A DNA stretch of 64,000 bases. It comes from Lichtheimia corymbifera B2541 (taxonomy: Eukaryota; Mucoromycota; Mucoromycetes; Mucorales; Lichtheimiaceae). The stretch lies in contig JNEU01000773.1 of assembly GCA_000697475.1 (NCBI GenBank), positions 62,001 to 126,000 of the forward strand, read 5' to 3'. The position numbers and the translations under genes were made by a program. Under the pieces are notes generated by a model, which did not search any database, had not been told where the DNA came from, and saw only the letters and a list, made by a program, of their open reading frames with translations. Shown here piece after piece: positions 23,486-33,267 of the stretch (positions are counted from its first letter, which is position 1; each line of letters begins with the position of its first letter).

Positions 23486-24640
23486 AGATCAATATAATAC
23501 TACATAAAGCTTATACGATCCCACCCATAATATGATTGGACTTGAGATTCAGATTCATGCGTAAGGATGTGGCTTGTTAGTTGGTGGTTGATGGGAAAAG
23601 ATATCATCTTATACACATATTGCACGCTCTTGGATACTCAAAAGTGTGCTTGATTTGCATCCTGTTCTCTTTTCAATATCTCACGGCAGCTCTCGAAAGG
23701 CGCATATTGCCTTTGGCTTTACGACTGAATGCTCAGAAAAGAACACGATAAGTTACTGTGGATCCATGGTATGTGGTTTATGTATCATCAACTAGGGTGA
23801 TTCATGATAAAGGGTACCATGCTGCGCCAGTGTTTAGACGTTCGAATGAAGGAGGAGGGTAAGTAACTAGCATATTCGCCTTTACACAAATAGCAGCAGC
23901 GGGACATACTTATGTCACCTACAAAAAAATCACCTTTTAAGCCGCAGGTGAATCTATCAGTTGTTGATTTTCCATCACGATGCTTGTCCACTTTATCAGT
24001 TCGATCCATCATGACAACAACTCCCACGCCCACTCACATATAAACAAGGCTGTTGTCACCAACACTATTACACACCTTTTCTTTCTACTTGTATGCATAC
24101 CATCATCAATCAACGGCCCTTACTAAGTCTCAAGGATGGTCTTTATGCGATCCCCAAAATGAGGGTACTCATACATTCATCTATGTAGCTCACTTCATTG
24201 ATCATTGGTGCCTAATGACACTTGGCTGTGTTCCGTAATGGATCCTTTGTGGTAGGTATACCTATCATTTATAGGTAAAAGGCAACCTCAGTCTGATGGG
24301 AAATTTGGGGCTCCTTTGTAGGTGACATAAGTCCACGCACAGCAGCGCTATCAGAACAAGTGTGGATCGGATACAATGCAACAATGCAGTCTCAAAGCTA
24401 TTTACAGACTCTGGAACACCTCGTAAGTTTAAGCAGCTCAATGATTTTATGACACCTAATGTCTCATATACTTGGATCGTGTCAAGGGATATAATTTCAG
24501 GAGAAACTATAGTCAAACGCTCCAAGACATCAAAACGCCTGCAATCACAACCCGCTGCTCTGGACATCGCCAAGTGTCGAGCTTACCCTACACAGCATAA
24601 ATTTTCACGTATGAAGATATTGACTGGATCAACCTTATCC
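23486..24640. other. Gene-poor stretch, only unsupported short frames
   Basis: Includes an 81-codon minus-strand frame (24033-23788) with a CCYLC cluster but no recognised fold, and a 100-codon plus frame at 24362-24664. An 18-base string TTTGTAGGTGACATAAGT appears at about 24313-24330 (plus) and again in reverse near 23945-23928, hinting at an old inverted duplication. No gene call is justified. Confidence 0.35.
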
Positions 24641-24642
24641 GC

Positions 24643-25013
24643 AATAAGGTGTTTCATCACATGAGGACATAAACGAATATCTTGATCAATCGTACACGGA
24701 GATACGACGTAGTGATGCCACCTTGACCAACGAAGGATATGATCAAGAGGTTCTAAAAAACACAAAGGATGAGCAAGCTGCATGCGATGGCTACGCCAAA
24801 TCACTGGAGCAGGCATATGGAGGAGATTGGATCAAAAAGATATCAGATGACGAGAATGAAAAGTTTCGCCAAAACAGCAAGACATTGAAGCCTGCCAAAG
24901 ATCGGTCTTGACGACATGCCCAGGAAAAGTAATACAAGGATCTGGTGGAAAAGGAGCAATTGCAACTGGTAGCTGATCCAGTCACGGGCGCTTTACAAGT
25001 ACCATTACAGTAA
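24643..25013 (+). pseudogene. Decayed coding region with two in-frame stops
   Basis: One plus-strand frame reads as hydrophilic, coding-like protein (HEDINEYLDQSYTEIRRSDA..., KNTKDEQAACDGYAKSLEQA, then YKDLVEKEQLQLVADPV to a stop at 25011-25013) but is interrupted by TGA at 24909-24911 and TAA at 24930-24932. Composition (many Glu, Lys, Asp, Gln) suggests a helical protein. No ATG and no splice pair removes both stops convincingly, so it is most simply a gene or mobile-element remnant. It lies directly upstream of the small gene model at 25213 and may be its former 5' part. Family not recognised. Confidence 0.45.
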
Positions 25014-25212
25014 CAAGTTTAGCGTACGCTATCATAAGCGAAAGCGCTAACGTATGTAGCTGTATATGAAGACGAACAACCTTGAAGGCAATGCAGCATC
25101 ATGGCCAGTCTCATACTCTCAAACAAGAGCGCTATTTATTTTTGGCTTATTGACAATACCGTGGTTGAGTGTCAAAAGATCCTATACAGCTATCATACGT
25201 TGACCTTAGTAC

Positions 25213-25678
25213 ATGTCGACGGGGCTTATACCATCAATCGATGATTTGATTCCAAATCTTGACGACTCATCGGTGTGCTCGACCGATACCGTTAAGATTA
25301 CGGCACTCAGATCCAATCAGTTACCACAAGATGAAGCGAAGTTATTCGGATCGGAGCACATCCAATACCTTCAAAGCAATGTTTTCGCTAGTGGATCGCG
25401 TAGTACCACCCATGTCAAGTATCCTCTCTGGAAAAAGCTTTTGGTAAGAATAGGATGGGCTTTTCTACTGTATCATATGCTAACTTGATGAAAAGGACGT
25501 TACCAGCAAACAAGAGGGCCACACTTTGAAGACTGCCACCGTTCGGGAGGTGGTGAATCGGATTACGCAAAACATTGACAACATCTACGACAAGGGCAAG
25601 ATCACTCGCTCTTTACTGCATGATGTATTGAAGGTGTTGGTTCAAAGATATATATGTGCAGCACAAGGTTCATGTTAA
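25213..25678 (+). CDS. Small hypothetical protein, possibly the 3' part of a decayed gene
   Basis: Two exons (25213-25443, 25496-25678) with a 52-bp intron (GTAAGA donor, GCTAAC branch-like element, AAAAG acceptor) keep one frame and give 137 residues. The N-terminal half is acidic (SIDDLIPNLDD), the C-terminal half helical and basic (TATVREVVNRITQNIDNIYDKGKITRSLLHDVL). A good branch site and phase-0 joint argue that this was a real gene. Being next to a region with stops, and between repeats, it may be a remnant rather than a working gene. No family recognised. Confidence 0.4.
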
Positions 25679-25724
25679 AAGGCACGATATTTCCCTTTTA
25701 GTATATATTCAGCCACAATGTATC

Positions 25725-27950
25725 AGAGCTCACTATTAAATGTAATGATTTAAGCTTACAATGGACCAAGCTTCTGTAACAAGTAGAACTATTGTTGGGT
25801 GCCATTCACTATGGGTTTATTATCTTTGAAAATACAAGCGCCTATTTAAACCTGCATACTTCCTAAGAACTACCACTGCCTATCGTGTATCAGCGTATAA
25901 ACAAGGAAGCTTTATTTAACGAATATAATATGACAAAAGGAACAAAAGCGTCTCGATACAATGATGTAGATGGTCCAATCTCGCTTTCCGACCTTCAAAT
26001 TTCTATCCTCCCGTTCATTCCAGAACCCAACCAGTGGACCATGTAGAATCAGCGGGTACCGTTGTGCCATTGTATTCTTGGTTGCTGCTGTCATAAGCGT
26101 CTTCATCTTCACCCATGATCGCAATAGTTGTTGTGCGTCCCTTGATCTAACATTCCAATATCATCCATTGCCGGCAAATCGCCTTTCGTCAAAGATAAAA
26201 GCCCACTCGACAACACCATCCAATCCATCATTGTCCCCAGCCGTATCCACGTGGTACGATCCATTGTTCCTGCTGACGATGCGCCAAGTAACCAAAGCAA
26301 CATTCCAGGATTCCTGATCACTGCACTTGGTTCCATTCACCCATCAAATCCAATATGTTGGTTAAAGATAGCCATGTGATTGCTGCTGATATGCTCCCTT
26401 TTCGCATCCAGCTGTTCGTCTATCGCATTCTTGGTCTTCCGTGCAGATTGCTTATATTGCAGTGGGTTCGATAGCTGATATGGGAGCCCATTCACCGGAA
26501 TTTGTATGTATCATAGCAAGTTGCTGCAAGTAACTTGAGACAATGACGTAAAGGTCTGGTAATAGCAACTGCTGCTACGTTCGGTTGAAACAGAGAAGCG
26601 TGCAAGAGCGTGTGTAGTAGTAGAGTGACAAGGCTGTGAACGTTGTTCGAGACAATGGAGTAAAGACCTTGCTAATAGCAACTGCTAAAATGAGGCTGTT
26701 ACGATTGGTTGTGGCAGAAGAGTGTACAAGGGAACGTGCAGTGTCAAAGAATGCAGGTGTTGCTGTAGTGGGGAGTACACGCCATAGAACTTGCCATTCA
26801 GTCAAAGGCTTTCAGATCAACCCATTCGTAGCATTGGCATCATGGGTTGAAGCAGGACAATCGTTCGCAGGTGGTAGTTGTACTAGAATGGAGCAACAGT
26901 TGAGAATGGGTGAAGAGCGAAAAAAGTGGGAGTGGAAGAGGTGGAAATTAAATCTGTCAGGCAGTCAGACATATCCATATACACTGATATCAATGCATGA
27001 TATTGGGATTGCCTGTATGGAACCTCAAACTTGCACACAATATGCTCTAGTACATGCTGAACAACTTTGTATTAATAAAGAACCCACACTTCATTTGAAA
27101 ATTTCGAAAGGGGGAGCATAATGTGGGATTGACTATAACGGATGAAAATTGGGAAAGCGCCGGATTTATGAAAAAGTCAATTAGTATGTAGTTTCTTGGG
27201 ATTCCCCATCTCGCACTTGAAACTTGGTAAGCAGGTTCGCTGGGACATGCTGATCACCTTCATTCATTTAAAAACCGTATGGTTCATTATGTACATTTTG
27301 AATGCGGGCCAGCCCAAATGTAGGAGAGACGAAGAGAAAAGTACGATCGACGCTCCTGCTCCTCGAGATTGCCCACCTCGAACCTGAAACTTTCACATAA
27401 CACTCTTTCGACCACGCCGAGCAATTTCGTTCCCATAAAGACCCCAAAGTTAATTATGAAAACCTCGAATGCCGGAGAGACAACGAATGGATGATAACAT
27501 AAATAGGTGTACGCGCCGTGCGCGCCGATATTGCTGGTGGGGACGTCGAAACTTGGTCAGGAGGTGCTCTCGGTTATGCTGATCAATAACGTTCTCATAA
27601 AGCCTCTACACATCACTATGGAGATTTGGAGAAACAGGCGCCTTCATATTTTGCCTATGTTATAAGCGTGATGCTATATGACAAGTGGTCTTTGTTCATT
27701 GTCAAGTAGGTAGACCCCGATAGAGCCGAATATGCAGACGGACTTCTTTGTGCAACACAGCTCATTTGCATGATACTTCCCAATGACGAAATGCCACTCT
27801 CCATATAGCATTACGCTTACAGCATATGTAAAACATAAAGGTGCCTGTATCTCTGAATCTTACAATGAAATGCGGGGTCGTTCATAGAACAAAGTTGCTC
27901 GTCGGGATCGAAAGGATCTTGTGTGCATGGTACATTCATGTACTTGTGAA
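25725..27950 (+). repeat. Repeat family copy A (most complete, ~2.2 kb, non-coding)
   Basis: Shares colinear blocks with copies B, C, D and E by eye: a head (around 25930-26060, with AATCTCGCTTTCC), a middle block (26060-26500), a block with GCAAGTTGCTGCAAGTAACT near 26518 and two diverged ~113-bp sub-repeats (26530-26780), a block with GCCATTCAGTCAAAG, then a tail of four modules marked by the string TGAAACTTGG or close variants at 27025, 27218, 27385 and 27546 (spacings 193, 167, 161), and finally a palindrome at 27653-27836. No long open frame is shared between copies, so it is probably a non-autonomous element or structural repeat. Exact ends are not defined. Confidence 0.75.
27653..27836. 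repeat. Degenerate palindrome with 77-bp spacer (copy A)
   Basis: Left arm around 27653-27702 (AAGCGTGATGCTATATGACA) and right arm 27781-27836 (TATAGCATTACGCTTACAGC) are diverged inverted repeats. The spacer 27703-27779 matches the spacer of the palindrome at 62065-62257 in 74 of 77 positions, but in the opposite orientation. Confidence 0.8.
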
Positions 27951-27954
27951 TCTT

Positions 27955-29290
27955 GTATCACAACAGCTCATTCTTTCTTGAGCAGAGTGAATCAAGTTAC
28001 AATGAACAAAGCAATATGTTTGGAATCATCACTCCCGACTTAATATCTTGCAATGCAAGCGTTTGAGAACCATTCCTGCCTTCTGTCTATCAATACATGA
28101 ACTAGGAAGCTGTGACAAAAGAACAAAAGCATCTCAATACGATGATGGAAATGACCCAATCTCGCTTTCCAACCTTCAAGTTTCTATTCCCCCTCCTTTC
28201 AATCCAGAAACCACCCGGTGATCCACACATCAAGTATATGAACTGATGACATGATGCTCGCTTACATAATATATTGAATTTAATGGGAAAGTCGAAGAAT
28301 AGCACATGGTAGTGTGTATGTTGTTTATCGAGAAAGTATGATAAGGGAACAGCATTGTAAATTGATAAGCTACGGGTGTATCACATAGAGTCGACAGGGA
28401 TAACTGTGCCATTGTATTCTGATTGCTGCCGTCATAAACATCCTTCATCCATGATTGTAAAATAGCTGCTGCATGCATTGACCTGAGTATTCCAATAGCG
28501 TCCATGACTGTAAAGCACCTTTCACCAAGATATAATCCGTTTGGTCGATCCCATCCAATCCATCATCATCCTAAGCCATATCCACGTGATAGTTCCTGCG
28601 GACGATACTCGCTCCAATTAACCAAAGCAGCATTCCATGAGATCTCATCACTGTACTTGATTGCATCCATCCATCAAATCCACCGTGTTGGTTGAAGACA
28701 GTCATGTGATCGCTTGCTGATCCATCCTGCTGTTGGTCGATCTCTTTCTTGGTCACTTTCTATCGCAGCCCAACCAAATGAAGATTACTTGTAATGCGGT
28801 GTACTTGATAGCTGATATGGAATCCCATCCATTGTAATCCGTATGTATCAAAGCAAGTTGCTGCAAGTAACTTGAGACAATGGAGTACAAGACGTTGATA
28901 ATAGCAACGGCTGCTACGTTTGGTCGCGGCTGAAAAGTGAGCAAGAGCGTGTGTTGTAGCAGAGTGACAAGGCTGTGAACGCTGTTTGAGTACAATAGAG
29001 TAAAACTTTGGTAATCGCAATTGCTGGATACAATGCTGTTACGTTTGATGGTGGTTGAGGATTGTACAGGGAAGGTGGACTGTAAAGAAACGCGGGTGCT
29101 GTAGTGTGGTGCACACGCCGTGGAGTTGCCATTCAGTCAAAGACAATCGCATCAAGACAGGTGTAGGATTGACATGATGGGTCAAAGCAGGACAATCATT
29201 CGCAGGTGGTAGTTGTGGTTGAATGGGGCAACAGTTGGGAACGGGTAGAAAGTGGCAAGACGCTGGGGTGGAAGAGCTGGAAATCAAATA
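27955..29290 (+). repeat. Repeat family copy B
   Basis: Directly follows copy A in the same orientation. Shares the head (28107-28215), the middle block (28400-28720), the GCAAGTTGCTGCAAGTAACT block at 28852, both ~113-bp sub-repeats, and the block with GCCATTCAGTCAAAGAC near 29126. It diverges after about 29290, where instead of the modular tail a 191-bp tandem duplication begins. Confidence 0.72.
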
Positions 29291-29680
29291 GATTTCGTGG
29301 TCTTGGATGATATTTCTTTGTTGGAGCGTTGCCTGGTCAAATCCCTTCGGATCAATAAAGTTGAATGATGGAAGTGTTGGGTTGATGCAGGACAATCGTT
29401 CGTATGCATTGGTTTGGGAAACAAGGATGATTGGGAGGAAGGGGCTATTAGCTGCCAGTTTACGAATAATCAATCAACTTGATTTTTCTCAAATTGGATG
29501 ATATTTCTTTGTTTGACCGTAGCTCAGTCAAATCCCCTCGGATCAACAAAGTTGAATGATGGAGAAGATGGGCTGGAGCAGGATAATCGTTTGTATGCAT
29601 TGGTTTGGGCGATAAATATGAATAGGAGGAACGGGCTATCACCTGGCAGTTTACATACTATGTACAATGGCGACCACGAC
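29290..29680. repeat. 191-bp direct tandem duplication
   Basis: Two diverged copies: GGATGATATTTCTTTG occurs at 29305 and again at 29496 (period 191), followed in each by AAATCCC(C/T)TCGGATCAA, a shared GTTGAATGATGGA string, TATGCATTGGTTTGGG and a GCAGTTTAC end. No open frame is preserved through both units. Confidence 0.8.
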
Positions 29681-29792
29681 AATGAGAGCAGGATAACAAT
29701 GAAATACTTTGAACCAATGACTGGTACATTTATCAACTATAACCATCCATAAGGCCGAAAACGACCATCCCTCTTACTTTTGTAATCATATT

Positions 29793-30221
29793 TTATACAG
29801 GAGATGCGAGATCGGTGAAGTAGCATCTTATGTGATAGCAAGATTGTGCCTTATTCCCCCATTCTAGATATGGTGATTTCCCATGCATAAAGCGAGAATT
29901 CACCCAACTTGGCATATGACAGACCCCATCCACCGCCTTTCCTCCAAGTACACGGTCCCACATCGTATACTCATTCACATGATCCACCATATTTTCATTC
30001 CATAATCCTTCCAGCAATTCACTCACGCATTCTTCATTTGCTGTATCATATGAAAGTTGTATTATTATTGCTTGTAGGTAATCCATGCAAATGGCGGAAG
30101 ATATTATAATAGTGGTGGAGAAGAGAAGACTAGTGAACGAAAAGAAGTATTCCTGTACACCAGACAATCGACACACCATGCGTTTTAACAATACTTCAAA
30201 GGCATTCACGGTCGTTGCCAA
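29793..30221 (-). CDS. Unsupported 142-codon open frame
   Basis: Uninterrupted frame starting with ATG at 30221. The N-terminal part is mixed, with a hydrophobic stretch (about 28-45) and a later segment with YDTANEECVSELLEGLWNEN and HMPSWVNSRFMHGKS that has protein-like composition. No family recognised, and it lies in repeat-rich DNA. It could be an exon of a decayed gene or chance. Confidence 0.25.
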   Translation of the reverse strand: MATTVNAFEVLLKRMVCRLSGVQEYFFSFTSLLFSTTIIISSAICMDYLQAIIIQLSYDTANEECVSELLEGLWNENMVDHVNEYTMWDRVLGGKAVDGVCHMPSWVNSRFMHGKSPYLEWGNKAQSCYHIRCYFTDLASPV

Positions 30222-31430
30222 GTTGGTTGATGCATAATATACCGTATCCTAGACGACAACCGTCATATGGAAAGAGCGTGGACGATCAAAGGAAGATAAC
30301 TTTTCGAGTCGACAATTGCGCCCATTTCCTTTTGGTTTTACAGTACTGGCCAATGTCGAAGCTCACATGTGTTGCGTGCGTTTGTAATGGGTGCGTCTTT
30401 CGGCTGGTGTTGTTCATGACATTGTGTCAAAAGGTGTAAGGTAAAACAAGGCTGAGTCAGCAGGCCCCTTTTCGACTCTGGATTTTACTGTGAATATGAA
30501 GGCACATCGACACTATCTATGAATATGAGTCAAAACAAATAAAATAACTATTCCATAGTTCTTTTTTCGCGTTTATGGAAATGTACAGTGGGGTAATATA
30601 GCGGACATAGCAGCTGGTGCAGTAGTACATGAGCGTGCACGTCCCTCCGCATCGGGATATATGCTCTCGTGTTACAGAGGGAGGTGTCAGATGCATGATT
30701 GCCATGACAACGCAATTTTGTTTCCCATCCCACTTGCCCACTTGTGCAAAAAGGAACGACGTTTTTAGGCATAGATTAGCCTGTATAACGCGCTGACGCG
30801 GTACGCGCTGAGTATAAAAGGAAATTGGGCGAAAAAACGCGTAAAAAAGTCAAGTAAAAAAATCACGCTGGGTCTCAAAAAATTGCGCGTTTCAACACCC
30901 GCCTCAACGGGTATATAAGAAACGACTTTTTTCTCCTTTGCGCAGTAAGCTTCTTTCTCTCTTTTCGGGAAGGGGATTGAGGCCAACGAAATGATAAGGG
31001 TTTTTTCCCACTGGATCTTATGCGGAAGTGAAGGTGGTTTTCCCATAAGGAGGGTTAAGGCATCAGGCTGTTGGAGTGTTGCGTTATACCAACAGTTCTG
31101 CTTGCCGCCCCTCCAAAAATATTCAAAAGCAAATGATAATACCTATAGTGATTACCTTGTAATCACCCTACTCAACATCCCCTTGGATGCTAAACTAAAT
31201 CCCTGTACTTTACACTGCATGCTGTGTTGTCATGGATCATTCTCTATGCGCGTTGACCCTTTGTATCTATGTACCTTGGTCAACTTGAATGCTCTATCTT
31301 GGGGGAAAAGTAATAAAGTTGATTGAAGATGATCTTTTTCTTCTATTTTGACATATAAGCACACGATCTCCCCAATCTGATCTCCCAAACAGAGATCGAG
31401 ATCGTTCTGAAGGATAAGGGAATGAGGAAA
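30222..31430. other. Possible orphan transcription unit (TATA box, short ORF, AATAAA)
   Basis: A TATATAA box at 30912-30918 within GC-rich sequence is followed by a CT-rich stretch, an ATG at 30991 opening a 111-codon frame to 31326 and AATAAA at 31312-31317. The layout imitates the compact genes nearby, but the encoded protein is unlike any family I know and has mixed composition. It may be a non-coding RNA, a young gene or chance. Confidence 0.25.
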
Positions 31431-31439
31431 AAAGGAGCA

Positions 31440-32440
31440 CGTGGATCAGTACAAGCTCTTCATTAGCGAGGCCTTCACTCCATTGTACTCAAACAGCGTT
31501 CACTGCTGTCACCCTACTACAACACATACTCTCTTGTGCACTCTTCTACCACACCCGATCGCAACAGCATTCGCTACACACATTCTCTTGTGGACTCTTC
31601 TATCATAACCAATCGCAACAGCATTCGCTATTAGCAACGTCTCTATTGCATTATCTCAAGTTACTTGCAGCAATCTGCCTTACAGCCTTTATTACGGTGA
31701 CAGCAGATAGTCATTGTATAGCAGCAACCTTTTTACATGCAACAACTTGCTTTAATCCATATGGCTATCAAGCACGCCGCAATGCAAGCAATCTTTCGCG
31801 TGGCCAATGACAGGGTGGAAAAGGAAGCATATCAGCAAGCGATCACATGACTCTTCAATCAATGAAATATTCTGGGATGGATGCAATCAAGGAACAGTGA
31901 CGGGAAATCTTGGTGGTGCTCCTTTGTTTACTTGGCACATTGTCAGCAGAAAGGATGGATCATATTATATGAATACGACTTGGGATGATGGTGTATTGGA
32001 ATAGCATGGCAAAAAGGCTCATGGATCTGAGGAGGACGGTTACGGGAATACTCGAGTGAAATCACGCCGCAGCTTTTTTGGGACCCTGGATGAAGATGCT
32101 TAAGAAGACGGCAGGAACCAAGAATAGAATGACACAATTACATACTTCCCTGATGACTCTTATGTGATTTGCCCCGTATCTTATCCAATTTAGCAATGTT
32201 TTATATATACTTGATAAATGACCACACTTTCGTATCATGTTCTTTGTCTTCCATTGAATGAGTGCCTGATTCAACGTAGAAGGATACCGTACCATCAGCT
32301 TATAAGTACAACATGTGGATTACTTGATTGGTTTCTGGATTGAAAGGGGAATAGAAGTTTGAAGATTCGAAAGCGAGATTGAACCATTTACATCATTGTA
32401 TCGAGATGCTTTTGTTCGTTTTCCACAACATTATGAATCA
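31440..32440 (-). repeat. Repeat family copy C, inverted
   Basis: The reverse complement aligns by eye with copies A and B: head at 32425-32340 (ACAAAAGCATCTCGATACAA, AATCTCGCTTTCGA), middle block with TTGATTGCATCCATCC at about 31895-31880, and the AAGTAACTTGCTGCA-type block around 31660-31680 as seen on the plus strand. Its sub-repeat region carries an extra 54-bp tandem duplication (CTCTTGTG at 31531 and 31585). Opposite orientation to A and B makes the 25.7-32.4 kb block a large imperfect inverted arrangement. Confidence 0.7.
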
Positions 32441-33267
32441 CCTTCGCTAAAGTTTCCAGTTCACATGCTCATAGACGATAGGCAGTGGGCGATTCGCAAA
32501 CGCTTGATTTACAAAGACACTTTACATAGTGCTTGTTTCAGCAACTTGGTTCATTGTAAGCTTAACTCTTTATGTCCAAGAAGAGTGAACTTTAATACAA
32601 TGAGACACGAGTACATAATCGTATACTACACCCAACACCCATGCCTACCTACTTATGGCGACTTGCAACACTATAGAAAATTCTTTCACGATACAAGCAG
32701 CCCTAAATAACAACACCAACCATTTCCTCTTATGGCCATCTGTTCTCATTTACATGTAATCCTCTAAATAAAGAAGGACACTTTGTAGTTGACAATGGTG
32801 AGCTATAATAACAGGGAGTAAGTCACTTCAACGATGACGCTCCACAAAGACATAATAAGATTATACCCCGCAAACTATCAAGTCAAATGTAATTGTACTA
32901 CTACTGTATTATATGTGATACTACACTAAGGTATTTTGACGATATAATAAAAAAGAGGTGGAGGAGTAATGCCAAGTTGACGGCTATTCGGCGATGGACT
33001 AATATGCATGCAATATTACTTGAGATAGGATGCATTCTGTGCCTTGGCATAGAAGGGTTGTTAATTATCTGCAGCGACAAAAGGTCCATCAGATCACCTG
33101 TCACCAAGCCAAAGTAGGATGCGTATCCAAGTCAGCACGGGTTTGGTAAGCATTGTGCGACCATCGAGGTTTTGTATTTACCTGGTTTAATCGTTTCTTT
33201 TTCTTTGACTCGACCCGTTCACTCTCACACTCACACTCCTTTTCTCTCCTCGAATGATGCTCTTATA
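32441..33267. other. AT-rich intergenic, no gene seen
   Basis: Short open frames at 32396-32710 and 32893-33117 have no recognised motif. The last ~80 bp before 33268 are CT-rich with CACTCACACTC runs, as in the promoters of other genes here. Confidence 0.4.

Noticed and set aside
28914..29132. Similar minus-strand frames in repeat copies A (26575-26805) and B (28914-29132)
   Set aside because: Similarity follows from DNA homology of the repeat; the frames differ by indels and are not kept in C or D, so no protein is inferred.
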